The notes beneath the pieces are model-generated. The model had not been told where the DNA came from and searched no databases. It worked only from the letters and a program-made list of their open reading frames with translations. DNA of 64,000 nucleotides from contig OZ038385.1 of the NCBI GenBank assembly GCA_964036045.1, forward strand, positions 2,604,001 through 2,668,000, in the 5' to 3' direction. This document shows positions 53,011-63,229 of this stretch, piece after piece (the stretch's first letter is position 1; every line of letters begins with the position of its first letter). Both the position numbers and the translations under genes were made by a program. The DNA comes from Eutreptiella sp. 'Long Island Sound 2002'. Lineage: Eukaryota > Euglenozoa > Euglenophyceae > Eutreptiales > Eutreptiaceae.

Positions 53011-55604
53011 GAAGCGGTACCCAGAACCTATGGCCCATGGCCCGGAGGCCTGTGAGCCGTCACACCCGTGCGGAAGCCGATGACACCGGCTGTCAGCGGG
53101 ATATCCCTGTTCTCTAACCGGCGAAATCTGGAATCCGATTTCTAACCAATAAATCGATTTAGAATTACCATAATTTTATTGTCCTAGGCGATTTTCAGTC
53201 GGAAATCGGTGAAATACCCGATTTCTACCGCGATTTCTAATTGTCGTGAAATCGCCGCCTGATGTCCCTTGTTCGCGCGCTTTCGTTGCTTCTCCGTGGC
53301 GAGTTTTGTGAGGGATTTTTCTCGAGTACTTTTGAGGTTCTGAGAGAACTTAAGGGCTGAATCTAGAGGGTTTTTAATGTACTTTCATCTGGTGTGTTCA
53401 CCAGAATGTTTCGCCGTTGCGTCTTTGAGAAAATCAGCGCGCAAGCTTTTCCGTCGATCGCTCGAACTCATGGTTCTCAAGGACCATGAGTTCGGACAGA
53501 ACCCTACATTCCCCCCCTATGCCTTTCCTCCATGCCCCTTTCACGTGGGCATATCACTTTGTATAGGGTAGCGGGCAATGGCAGTGTTTTAGGCAGCCTA
53601 TGGGTTTCGCAAACCTAAGTCGTTTGCGTGCGCAAACGCTAACTTTGTGGCCTTGTGAGCATGAACATAAATAACCGAACGCAATGCTCACAAGACCAAG
53701 AGCCCCAGGCCCTTTTCGTTTTTGGAGCCAATTCAACGATGGTTCCACGCAATTCAATGCGTACCAAAAGTCTTTTTTTCGAGAGAGGGCAAGTTTTCGT
53801 CGAAAATTACGCCAAAATGGCCAAACTACCGAGGCTCGTACTCGAAGTCTATGCGGAGTTGAGCCTCGAATCAAGGCAATATGTAAAGTAGAGACCACGA
53901 AGGACATCGTGGATTGCTTGGTAGATTTTTTCAACTTTGTCATCTATTTTATATAATTACGCCTTGTGAGCACGCGTGCCATACTGCCTCTTTGCACACG
54001 CGCTCATATCCAAGCACTAATGACACGAGTGGGCGGAGACAATCTAACCATAGTGGGCATATTTGAGGGCACCTACTATGGGCCTACTCCAAGAACGTTA
54101 ACTCATTGTTTGCTCCTCAAGGTCCCAAAGACATGTTCATGCCAATATCGCAGATATATGCACTTTTTCCCATAAATAGTGTGCTTCAAGGATTGAGGTG
54201 TTAAAAATGCTTCCATTATGCTTCTAACATCAACCCTTGTTGCAAAAGGGAAGCAAAGCTTCGGTTTGCATCCATGCAAAAGCTCAAGGCTCCTTTCTCT
54301 TGTGATACGCAGATACGACTTTTGGAGGGACCACTTTTGGGTGAATTTTGGCCGTTTTGCCCAGAATGGCCACAAACCCCTTCTCCCCCTGATTTCGCCC
54401 CCGAGGTTGCGTGCGCCACTTGACCAAGGGTAAGGGCAATTCGGAGAGGGCACATGAACCCGCATCGAATGGGGTATTTCCCCATGTGGCCTCTCCTCTT
54501 GAAGGGAGAGTTGTGAGTCACCCAATTTGGGGTATGTTGCCATTCTCCCCCATTTGTGTGTCACCTTCTCCCCAACGGGGAAAATAGCTAGAGGCGACCA
54601 TGAGGGTTGGTAAGCGGCATATATTGGTACCTAAGTCCCATATGTCTATAGCATCTTTGGTTGAAAGGATCCTCTCTGTGGCCATGGAAATATGGAATCA
54701 TGAGTGCGCGCCATTGAGTTTCGTATTTGCTCCTCTGGCTCATCCGGAGTTATTCAACTTTTGGTGCAATCCATGATCTCCCCCTTTGCACCGCATGCTG
54801 CTTTCTGCCCCATCCGCGTGTTCATCCCCTCGATGAACAGCAGGCAGCCAGTGTGACAGCAAGCCATAACCCAGGGCATGGGACCAGAGGGGATATCAAG
54901 GGTTGTGAATCAAGGCTTGGCGCGTCAATATCGCCAAGGTTTCCTACCCTGGACGGTCGATCGAGACGACCGATTTTGCCATTTTGGCAGTTGTGGACCT
55001 ATCTTGGATTGTCACCACGCCGAGTGGCATGGAGATCTTTGGGAGCCAAGATCATGAGAGTCTCCTTTCGACTCCTAGTGGATGGCATATGGAATGGCAG
55101 ATCCGATCTCCAAGCCGGCGTGGAGATATACCATTGGGGATACCCCCCATTTTGGCTCATTTGAGCAGCCAAAATGACCCCCTTTTGGGACCCCAATTTC
55201 ACCCCCCCCGTGTGGTCAATTGGCGGCCCCAAATCTCCCTGCCCATGGAAAGTCCGGACCCAATTTCAGGTTGTGCACTCAGATGAAAGTCTTAGGCACT
55301 GCCTCCTATCCTGTGAGCCATTGGCCTTGCCCTGGCCGGGCGAATCACCCGTGGGGATGACGCCAATTTTGGTGATTTTGGCATCATGACCCCACTTGAT
55401 GAACCCGTGGTGCCCTGATGCCGGGACCTCAGAGGGAACCAGGTTGGCTGAGGGCTGCAGGGAGTTCGTAGGCGAAGCGCACTGGGTCAATTGCCTCGTC
55501 CCCACCTCTGGCGGGTCCGGACAAGGGGTCAATTCTGGAGTTTTCGGAGCTAATATCAGTTTGGGCTGAAACAGCCCGTTTTCAGCTACCAACTCCTAGA
55601 GGAT

Positions 55605-55645
55605 CCCATGAGACCCACTGGGGGGGGTATTTTGTTCGAACGAAC
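55605..55645 (+). repeat. Left TIR
   Basis: Starts CCCATGAGACCCAC, then a G run, GTATTTT and GTTCGAACGAAC. Pairs with 60,319-60,359. Confidence 0.9.
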
Positions 55646-55692
55646 TTCAGTCTTCGACGAAGATTCGAATCTTCGAACGAAGATTCGAATTC
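55634..55692. repeat. TTCGAA palindrome cluster 1 (left end)
   Basis: Interleaved TTCGAACGAA / CTTCGAACGAAG / ATTCGAAT motifs, each self-complementary or complementary to its neighbour. Confidence 0.88.
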
Positions 55693-55811
55693 CAAGACTG
55701 TATTTGCTTTAATCGCAATTCAATTAAATCCAATTGAATCCAAGCTGCTGGGGAGAATTGCCGCAAAAGCGCAGCAACAGCAGCGCGCGCACCAGATTGA
55801 CAGGCGATTGC

Positions 55812-55874
55812 CGCAGACTTGTGCCAGAAAAACGCAGATTTGTGCCAGAGAGACGCAGATTTGTGCCAGAAAGA
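55812..55874 (+). repeat. 21-bp direct repeat x3 in the transposase 5' leader
   Basis: CGCAGA(C/T)TTGTGCCAGA... starts at 55,812, 55,833 and 55,854. Confidence 0.85.
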
Positions 55875-55935
55875 AGGGTTTTTTTTGTTTTTTCAACTGA
55901 TTTGTTGTATTTTTAAGGGTGTCACTGTTTGACCA

Positions 55936-57745
55936 ATGGTGCAACTTGGAATTACGCTCAAAAACGCGGTAGGCACGACGAATGCTTATAGCCAGGACGT
56001 TGAGGACGCGCTTGTGCAATTTTCCACCTCCTCCGGCCTGGGACGCCAGCTTTTACACTCAATCTACACACGAGTCAACCCAGGCGCTGACAAGCAGAGA
56101 TTGAATCAACTTCTACGGTGGCACAGCGATGCTCAATGCTCGCCTGAAGAAGCAGTCGCTTTGCTTCTCGATTTGGGAATCCCTAGACGCCGCCTTCGGG
56201 TTCTATCGCGCTTTATTTCCAAGCGTGCGGACGTATGGTACAAACAGACTGGCCTAAGGTTTGGGAAACCAATGCCAGGCCGCCGGAGAGTCAACTTGGC
56301 TTGGAAAAGGATGAAGGAGCCCCTGCACCTTGTTGGCCACATCGACAAGAAAACTGGCATCCGAAATGTCTCCTGGCCGTTTGATCACTGGATCAACTAC
56401 GTTTTCACACAGCCTTGCCTCTATGAAACTCTACAGCCCAGCAAAGATGGGTTGGTTTTCATTGTGAGTGGCGATGGTTATCCTGTAGGGGGTGTAAGCT
56501 GGACTCAGCTTACCATTCGCATCCGAAATCATGAGCATCTAGCCCGCAATGCAGCACACATTTGGGTTTTAGAGCTCGCATACTGTGGTGACTCCAATCT
56601 GAAGGATTTGCGCCGGGTCTGGAAAAAGAATCTGAGGGTGTGTTATTTCTTCGAATATTGCCTTCGTTCGAACCTTCGAACGTTCGAACGAAGCTTTTCC
56701 TTCGAACGAACATGTTTTTCGAACAAAATTTTGATTGCGCTTTGTACGCTACTAGGTCCTGCAGCGGATCGTAACTACGCGATCCGTCATGGTGAAGGGC
56801 GCACGCTGTGCGGCAAGTGTTATGCTGGGCGGGGATTTACTGTTTTTGAAGAAGTTTTTGGGACTTACTGAGCATTGGTATATACCGTCAGTTCACAACT
56901 TGGGCCTTTGGAACCCTCTCAAGAGGCGGTACCTGGGCTGTCACCGGCGCAGAACGCGCACGGGTGATGCGTCCCGACTTGGCAAGACCCCTATCTGCAA
57001 GGGAGCTCGTGGCTGCGCTTCAAAACCTTTGCTTCAAGTGCCACGACACCATGCCATTATTTGTGTTCTTCATATGCTTATGCGAATGGGTGCTTTGCTT
57101 GGGGAATACTTGGAAAGGCTATGCTTGTCCGCCAGCAGGGAAGCACGCAACGCTATCAATAACATGCTGAAGATTGCTCTGTGTGGTTGGCAGCTAGGTG
57201 GAACTTGTAGACCTGATGGACAAGAAACCAAGCGTTTGTTTTTTATATGGGATGGTATTGCTCATGTTTTGGGGTTGGCCGACGAGCACTTGGGTAACCA
57301 GGCTGTCATGCGATTGCGGGACGTGATGCAACGGCTCTATCGCACCTATCAGCGCATCGACATTGACCTCCCAGCGGACTGTCGGCAGGCGGCCTGGGAA
57401 TTTCGCGCACACTGTTTGCCTGATACCCGTTCTCATTATCTGATAATCTTGCAGTTCGATGTGCCCAGAATCCTAGAGGCGATAGCACCTTACGGGCTTG
57501 GGATGTACTGCCAGGACTTGGCTGAAACAACGAATGCCAAGCTAAAGGATTTCTACTTGCGGTTCACAAACAGAGGGGGCAGCACCACAGATGACTACCA
57601 GCTCTCTGCTCTACTACAAACCATGGAGCATGCCTTCTTGTACACGCACTCCCATATTGTGACTCACGGTACAACGCGCCTGGTCTCTTGCCCAAACGCT
57701 GCATTGTTCGAATCCTTAATAGACGATGCCGCTCAATGGTGCTGA
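55936..57745 (+). CDS. DDE-like transposase, two exons (563 aa)
   Basis: Exon 1 is 55,936-56,637 (234 codons) and exon 2 is 56,756-57,745. The 118-bp intron has GT (56,638) and AG (56,755) ends and joins in phase 0. The predicted protein has a helical N-terminus, then V-S-G-D-G-Y-P-V-G-G (Asp180), M-L-G-G-D-L-L-F-L-K-K-F-L-G-L (Asp261) and A-E-T-T-N-A-K-L-K-D-F (Glu491). This order and the 'GDLxFL..LGL' pattern resemble RNase H-fold DDE/D transposases, and its place inside TIRs supports that. The catalytic assignment is inference. The reading frame has no lesion. The stop overlaps the ATG of the next gene. Confidence 0.72.
56638..56755 (+). other. Intron 1 of transposase gene, containing TTCGAA cluster 2
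   Basis: GTGTGTTATT...CTACTAG. The cluster occupies 56,649-56,724, nearly the whole intron. Without splicing the frame would run on to 56,871 and lose the second catalytic half. Confidence 0.75.
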
Positions 57746-59986
57746 CAAAGGAAGACAAGGCCGATGTCGCAAGACTGGTGGCGGTATGTGTTATTCTCCA
57801 AGCCCTGCAGGCATGCGTTGTAGTCCTTCGAATTTAGTCTTCGTTCGAATCTTCGAATCCTCGAACGAACTCTCGTTCGAAGATTTTTCTTCGTTCGAAT
57901 ATTCGAATCTTCGTTCGAAGATATGTTTCGAATCTTTCGCGCTGTGCTCAGGAGTTGCTTCAGGCGCACCCAACTTCTGCCCCAGCGTCACGATCAGCGC
58001 CAGGAACACCTTCCCAGAGTAGTACACAACTGGCTCAGCACCCAGCGCCGCAGCGTTCAGCGGATTTGGAGCCGTCACCATCCCCTTCTCGCCGTTTGGA
58101 TGACCCGCTAGATTTTGGATCCCGGGATTCAGAAGAATATGATCCGGATTACGTGGTGGTGAACGAAGTGTTCGATGTCAGCGCCGAGTTCCACACTTGC
58201 CGCCAGGTAATCGTTGAATCCGGAGTCACCCGCCCCTACCTTGACCTCATTCTAGGGAAATCCGTACCCAATCCGCATACGCCCATTTTCGGGGACCCGA
58301 AGTACGCTTGGCTTACGCCACTGTCAACCTATGGGCGCTGTTTCGGAAAGTGTTTATCAGCCGATTGCAAAGATGTGGCTGTGGAGAGGGACTTGCCTTG
58401 TGCACTGGTCGCCCGCGCCTTCCCCTTCGCAGTCCCGAACAAAAAAGGCACCCCAACCCCGATAATACGTATGCTTGCGCTTGTTTGGCACGCCTACGGC
58501 GCAGTGGGGAGCTGGCGTGAAGACCGTACCGTGATGCTCAGATTCCCCTCCTCAGAGCCACCAAGGTTGGGCAAATGTACATCAACGGGCCGCTTGAAAG
58601 GCGTCAAGGTCACCGCTCAGGCGCGGGGTGGTGGTGAGGCAGCCCAGACGGACGAAGGAGCGCAGCAAGCCGGGGGAGTACAACAATTGCAAAGCACAAC
58701 ACCGGCGAAGTGGCAGACGGTGCTCCAGGCAGCAGTCGCAGCAGGAGTGCAGCATGGCTACATGGGAGGGAACATTCCTGAATGGGAGGTACCGCATTTA
58801 CCTTGTAGCTGAGCGCTTTTGACCATGCATGCGTCCTCTACGTCATTCTTCGAAAAACATTCTTCGTTCGAAGAAAAAAACGTTCGTTCGAACATTCGAA
58901 TCTTCGAACGAAGATTGTATTCGAAGTCTTTTACCGCTCCACTGCCCACAGGTTGCAGCAACGCAAACCAGCGCCGTTGGCGTCAGGTGGAAGCTTCAGC
59001 TACCAAGTCGTGGAATTGAGACGACCGTGACTGCGGGCAGCCTGCTCAACGACCTCCTAACGAAGCCTGCGAGAGCACTGACGGTCCTCGGAGCACTCCA
59101 AAACCATGAAGAAGGTCGCAGAAAGGTGAAGTCGATGCCAACGTGGGTCAACCTGAGCCAGGGTGGTTCCACGTTGCATTCCCCTGAGGCAACCGAAAAT
59201 AAAGCGTCGACGACCAGAGCTGGTGTGCGGGGCAAAGATCCACAACCCGTTGTGTCCGGACGACGGGCAAAGAACCTTGCCGAGATTCTCTCGTCTTACA
59301 AGAAGACAAAGAAGCCGAAGAAGAGACCACGAGCGAAGCCAGCGGCTAAGGAACCTCCGAAGAAAAAGGCAAGGCTGCTGCCGGGTGAGAATTCGGAGAG
59401 TGAGGAGTTCGAAGAGACTGAGGAAGATGAGGAGGAGGAGCCGCCTTCCGGAGATGAGGAGGAGGAGCCGCCTGCCCGAGATGATGACGATGAAGACGAA
59501 ACCCAGGAGACACAGATTCCAGACCGAGGGGCACTGCCGTGGGCATGGCTTCCCCTCCAACAAGAGGACCAGTGGGGAGCGTGGAGAGGAGTGCCGATTT
59601 CGAAGTGGCGCCCCTGGCGAACGGAGATACCCAGAGACATCCTGCAGCAGAAGACCAAACTGGGCCGTGCCGGTACAATCTTTTGGGTCCCTGCAGACTA
59701 CAACACTGCCATGTGGCATTCTGTGGGGGAGTATTGTGTTGCGGCCCGAAGCTACGCAACGGAGGAGGAGTGCAAAAACGCGGCGGCAGTGGCGTCGGCA
59801 ACTGGTGGCGTGCCAGCTCCAAGTGCCAAGAAGAAGAAAGTGAAGGCAAAGAGGCCAAAGAAGAAGAAGAAGACGCCAACGAAGAGTGGTGGAAAGCAAG
59901 AAGAAGAAGATGCCGGAGAGGGAGACAAAGAGGATACGGAAAAGAAAGACGAGGTTGCAGTACTAGTGTCAGGCAGTGAGTCATGA
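57736..59986 (+). CDS. Second transposon gene, three exons (639 aa), overlapping the transposase stop
   Basis: ATG at 57,736 lies inside the transposase end: ATGGTGCTGA contains both the start and the upstream TGA. Exons 57,736-57,783, 57,952-58,788 and 58,952-59,986 join in phase 0 at GT-AG borders. The protein has a short helical start, a Ser/Pro/Gln-rich linker, a folded-looking middle (ADCKDVAVERDLPCALVARA, RMLALVWHAYG) and a basic nuclear-localisation-like stretch (KKTKKPKKRPRAK). Then come Glu/Asp runs with tandem EEEPP units, a Trp-rich C-terminal module (WVPADYNTAMWHSVGEYC) and a Lys/Glu tail. Function unknown; perhaps a DNA-binding helper. A frameshifted single long gene is the alternative. 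Confidence 0.6.
57784..57951 (+). other. Intron in gene 2, containing TTCGAA cluster 3
   Basis: GTATGTGTTATT...GCTCAG. The cluster is at 57,826-57,934. The 5' end resembles that of intron 1. Confidence 0.72.
58789..58951 (+). other. Intron in gene 2, containing TTCGAA cluster 4
   Basis: GTACCGC...GCCCACAG. The cluster is at 58,846-58,926. Splicing removes an in-frame TGA at about 58,810. Confidence 0.72.
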
Positions 59987-60049
59987 GCCAGGACTCAGAG
60001 AGCTACATTGGACAGGGACATTGGTGGTTCTGCGGTTCTGTTGTTGCCT

Positions 60050-60159
60050 GTATGTGCATTTGTAGACGCCGCGTCTTTTTCTTCGAAAAATATCTTCGTT
60101 CGAACATTCGAAGGTTCGTTCGAAGAAAAGTCCACCACATTTCGAAAACACATTTTCAG
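60050..60159 (+). other. Possible 3' UTR intron with TTCGAA cluster 5
   Basis: GTATGTGC...CATTTTCAG (a second AG follows at 60,167-60,168). The cluster is at 60,081-60,147. It lies after the gene 2 stop (59,984-59,986). Called by analogy with the other introns. Confidence 0.4.
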
Positions 60160-60264
60160 GGCATTCAGGTGGTTGCAGGCTGAATCTAAAGAACCAAACC
60201 CTCAAAAATACCTGTGTTGAGCATTTTATCGCAATGTTTGCAGCAAAACGGCCACAACAAAGGC

Positions 60265-60330
60265 GTTCGAACAGTTCAAAACTTTTCTTCGTTCGAAGAA
60301 ATAATCTTCGTTCGAAGGTTTCGTTCGAAG
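60265..60330. repeat. TTCGAA palindrome cluster 6 (right end)
   Basis: CTTCGTTCGAAG units adjoining the right TIR. Confidence 0.85.
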
Positions 60331-60359
60331 AAAATACCCCCAGTTGTGGGTCTCATGGG
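60319..60359 (-). repeat. Right TIR
   Basis: Inverse of 55,605-55,645, ending GTGGGTCTCATGGG. Confidence 0.9.
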
Positions 60360-60849
60360 ATAATGGCGGGGCCTTCTCTCCTGCTCAGAGGAGAGTTGGG
60401 ACCTGCCATTAAGGGAGCATGGGGAGCTACCGTCAGTTGGCCTTGGAGCCCCTGGTCTCCCAGGAACTCGCCTGTGGCTGGGCGGTACACCCTCCCCCAT
60501 TGGCAGGGTTTCAGGGTCCGGACTGAGTAGGGCATGGGTTGTGTTTGAGCCCCCGCCCCTGCCAGCCACTGAGAGGGTCGGACCTGGGATTGGGGAATGA
60601 GTTGGGACTGAGTGTCTAATGTCCTGTGATGCCCTTAGCCCAGTCCAGTCTTAACCCCATGTGTATATATCCTGATGTGTTGCTGTACATACTTCTGTTC
60701 CCTTGTTTCAGAGTGGCAAGGATCCTGAAACGCTTTGTCACATGACACGAGCGTAATGATGCCCCTGTGAGCGCAGTGCTTTGCCTGCCTGCTTGCTTGT
60801 GCGTGTCACCGCAGCATCCCGTGGCCAGGCCCCCCACGGGAACGCGTCA

Positions 60850-61756
60850 CTACAGCCACATGGAGAATTCCACGAGAGCGCAGCTGGACCGGTTGGGGCT
60901 GACAGCCCTGAGGGCAATGGTTGACGTGGAGCCCTACGGCTCTAGTGACCTAGGCCGAGACCCCTCGGACGAGGAGCCGCCCTCCATGACTTCTGCTTCG
61001 CCCTCGGAAGACGACGACCCTGAGGACCCTGAGAACCCGAGCGGGCAGAAGAAGAAGAAGAAGAGGAAGACCAAGCGCCCTGAGGGACGCAGGTACCAGG
61101 AGGCTAAGGCAATCACCACCTCCAAAATTGTGGTGATTTTGCCTGAGTACACAGGCGGGGATCTCAGCGAGTTTGCTGAGAACTTTGGCCGGTTCCTCCG
61201 GATGACCGGCCAAACCCGTGCTAGTGGGCAAGTCAAGTGCGATCTGCTCCTGCAGTGCTGCAAGACAAAGTACCTAGAGAAGCAGATCAAGCAGATCGTG
61301 ACAAAGTCCGCCATCTTTGCTGACGTGTTGGTTGCCTTGGAGACGCAGTACCCTACCTACAAAACCGACCTGCCCAACAACCCCAAACCAGCCAGGATCT
61401 CCTAGCTACTGGCTGACCTGGACCACTGGGTAAGAGGACTGATGCCCGGTTCCTACGGCAGCAACGAGCTGCTCTTCTGGTTGGTGGCTAAGCTCCCTCG
61501 GCAATTGTGGCGCGAGTGCCGGTCAACGGCAGAACACAAGGCGAGAGCCCTCAACTACGCGGATTTGTCTGTGCTACTTTTGGAGCTGGCGCTGGAGAAA
61601 GAAAGCGACCAGCACCTGAACGCCTACCGTCCTGGACGAGTAGGCTCTGGGAGCCATGGCCGAGGGTATCAAGGACACCGACCCAGACAGGGGACTACCC
61701 CCAAAAATGCTCGTATCATGAGCAATGTGCAAGATCAGAAAGATGTCCTTGATTAG
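60850..61756 (+). pseudogene. Old retroelement gag-like gene, piece 3
   Basis: Begins with the second CTAC. The frame joins piece 2 in phase (TAC-AGC). Ser/Asp/Glu-rich and Lys-rich linkers precede a capsid-like domain (LPEYTGGDLSEFAENFGRFL ... VKCDLLLQCC ... DVLVALETQYP). A TAG at 61,403-61,405 interrupts it. The same frame continues (LWRECRSTAEHKARALNYADL) to TAG at 61,754-61,756. Helical content and the 'YxGxxLxxFxxxFxxxL' style resemble retrotransposon Gag. Near 61,710 another frame has a Cys/His cluster (CSYHEQCARSERC), possibly the lost nucleocapsid finger. No pol follows. Confidence 0.65.
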
Positions 61757-62683
61757 TGCCCTATAGATTTTGATGAAATCCTGCAGGCTTTTGATGGTGA
61801 CATCCCAAGACCAAAGGAGCAAGTAGAGCAAGAACAAGATGTGGATCGAATCACTGAATAGTTTGAAAACCAGTGAAACACAGAAGGGCTGCAGATAGAC
61901 AAAGCAGGTATAAACACAAAGATTCAATCACAAATGGATAATACAAAAGATTTTATATGAAAACTGGACTGACTCTAGCCTCCAAGATAGCATCAAGCAC
62001 TTCATGTGCACTCTTTTGGGTGTAATGGTGCTAGTTAGGAATGTAGGGCATAGGTGTCAGGCCAGACACAGAATATGACTTGGCCAAGCAACTGAATTCA
62101 GAAACAGTTAAAACGTGGAACCACAATAGGTGGTAGAGACAATTGAGTATAGGGGTCTTGGGGTGGGAGACAACTAGGCTTAACCTCCAAGGCCTAAAGC
62201 ATGAAGTGCCTATTTCATTTCGGTATATCCTCCATGAAGGAAGATACCTCCGCTCAGTTGAGTGGTAGGGGTGAACTTCATGGGGGGCTAGGGTTGTAAC
62301 CCTAGTTACTTTGAGAAAGTGTACTGAAAGCTTCAAAAGAGTGATAAAAACACTTAGGTTAGTCTTTGCATCAACAAAAGGGTTTTAAGGGGGGCTTGGC
62401 CCGGATCCAGCCCTCCAAGAAAGACATGGCAGTGACTTTTTCTTAATCCCCCCTGGAGTACTAGTTAGCTAAGCTAGTAGGACCAAGTAAAAAGGCTCAA
62501 ATATTCCCAAAATTACCTCACAAAATGCATTAAACTTACCAAGAACATCCTCATCAGTTCATTGAAGCCTATCACACTGTAGGTACCCTTGAAAAACAGT
62601 GTAATGTACCGTGAATGATGTCCCTTCGATGGGGCATTCCTCAAAAGTCGCCAGCGTGCGACGAAAACCTTTGGTAAAAATTT

Positions 62684-62785
62684 AGGGGTAGTGGGGTTTG
62701 AACCCAAGACTCCCTCCCTGGAGCACACATGCTTGCCCACCAGGGTACAGTCGAACGCTCTAATGCAAACGGCTATCGCTGCATA
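62684..62785 (-). repeat. tRNA-like segment (possible SINE or tRNA pseudogene)
   Basis: On the - strand: TTAGAGCGTTCGACTGTA, like the D-arm/anticodon region of Ser/Tyr tRNAs, then a CCCTGG...CCAGGG stem resembling a long variable arm, then a T-arm with TGGG stem and TTCAAAC loop at 62,692-62,706. No clean acceptor stem. Confidence 0.42.
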
Positions 62786-63229
62786 AACAGAAGTTTAGTA
62801 AACGTCGTGACCAAGGGCCAAGGCGGAGAAATACTCCCAATGGAGGACACAAATCTCCGGGAGCTGAAAAAAAATAGAAAATGTAACCAGCAGGGAGTGA
62901 ATCCTGTGGTTTAGCGAAAGGTGTAGCGATTTAAGAAGTCAAATAGCTAAAAATTGACGAAATCACGCGAGAAATCGTCATTTTTATACCAAATCTCAAA
63001 GTCGCAGACAAGTGTAACAGAAGCGCACTTCAAAGACAGGGTTGCGCAAGCGTAAACAGCTCTTGAAAGAAAAAGGTATGAGCCGTAGTTTTTAAAGTTC
63101 TAAAAGAAAATTTTTGCACAGTTGCATCGAAATTTTTGTAAACTTTAGGGAAAAGTATTGAAACCCAACCCACACCACAGAGCAGGTGGACAACCCACCT
63201 CTCAGGTATGCCAGTGTCATTCCACACGC

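Larger units (their letters stand above)
55605..60359 (+). mobile_element. DNA transposon with TIRs and intron-rich genes (4,755 bp)
   Basis: CCCATGAGACCCAC at 55,605-55,618 mirrors GTGGGTCTCATGGG at 60,346-60,359. The inverted similarity extends about 40 bp through GGGGGTATTTT and TTCGAACGAA. AT is duplicated at 55,603-55,604 and 60,360-60,361, while the 5' LTR has a single AT at the same place (GAT, 3 bp, is an alternative reading). It encodes a spliced transposase-like protein and a second protein. Composition and codon use are less GC-biased than in the surrounding chromovirus. The superfamily is not recognised. Confidence 0.9.
38726..60849 (+). mobile_element. Giant Ty3/gypsy chromovirus, copy 2 (complete, with DNA transposon in 3' LTR)
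   Basis: CTAC at 38,722-38,725 and 60,850-60,853 is the TSD. LTRs begin TGAAGCG and end CGCGTCA. Without the nested transposon the element is about 17.4 kb: 5' LTR 3,150 bp, internal 11.1 kb, 3' LTR ~3.08 kb. The internal part adds a 662-aa ORF and a decayed coiled-coil segment before gag. The first ~300 bp of the LTRs differ at about 15 positions by eye (~95% identity), so the insertion is not recent. Lesions: stop at 44,923, a 4-nt deletion near 48,198, TGA at 48,483, RT Asp-to-Asn at 48,942, TAA at 51,375. Confidence 0.95.
53011..60849 (+). repeat. 3' LTR of copy 2, split by a DNA transposon
   Basis: Left part 53,011-55,604, right part 60,360-60,849, ending CGCGTCA. Alignable with 38,726-41,875 throughout apart from two indels. 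Confidence 0.93.

Noticed and set aside
55140-55165. ATTTTGGCTCA resembling part of the dinoflagellate spliced leader
   Set aside because: Only about 11 bases match, inside an LTR repeat, without the conserved 5' half or a donor.
57726-58022. 98-aa frame running into the TTCGAA cluster
   Set aside because: Reads through the intron. The spliced frame is the better supported one.
55634-60330. CRISPR-like array suggested by the repeated TTCGAA clusters
   Set aside because: Spacing is ~1 kb, units are palindromic and irregular, and the context is eukaryotic with introns.
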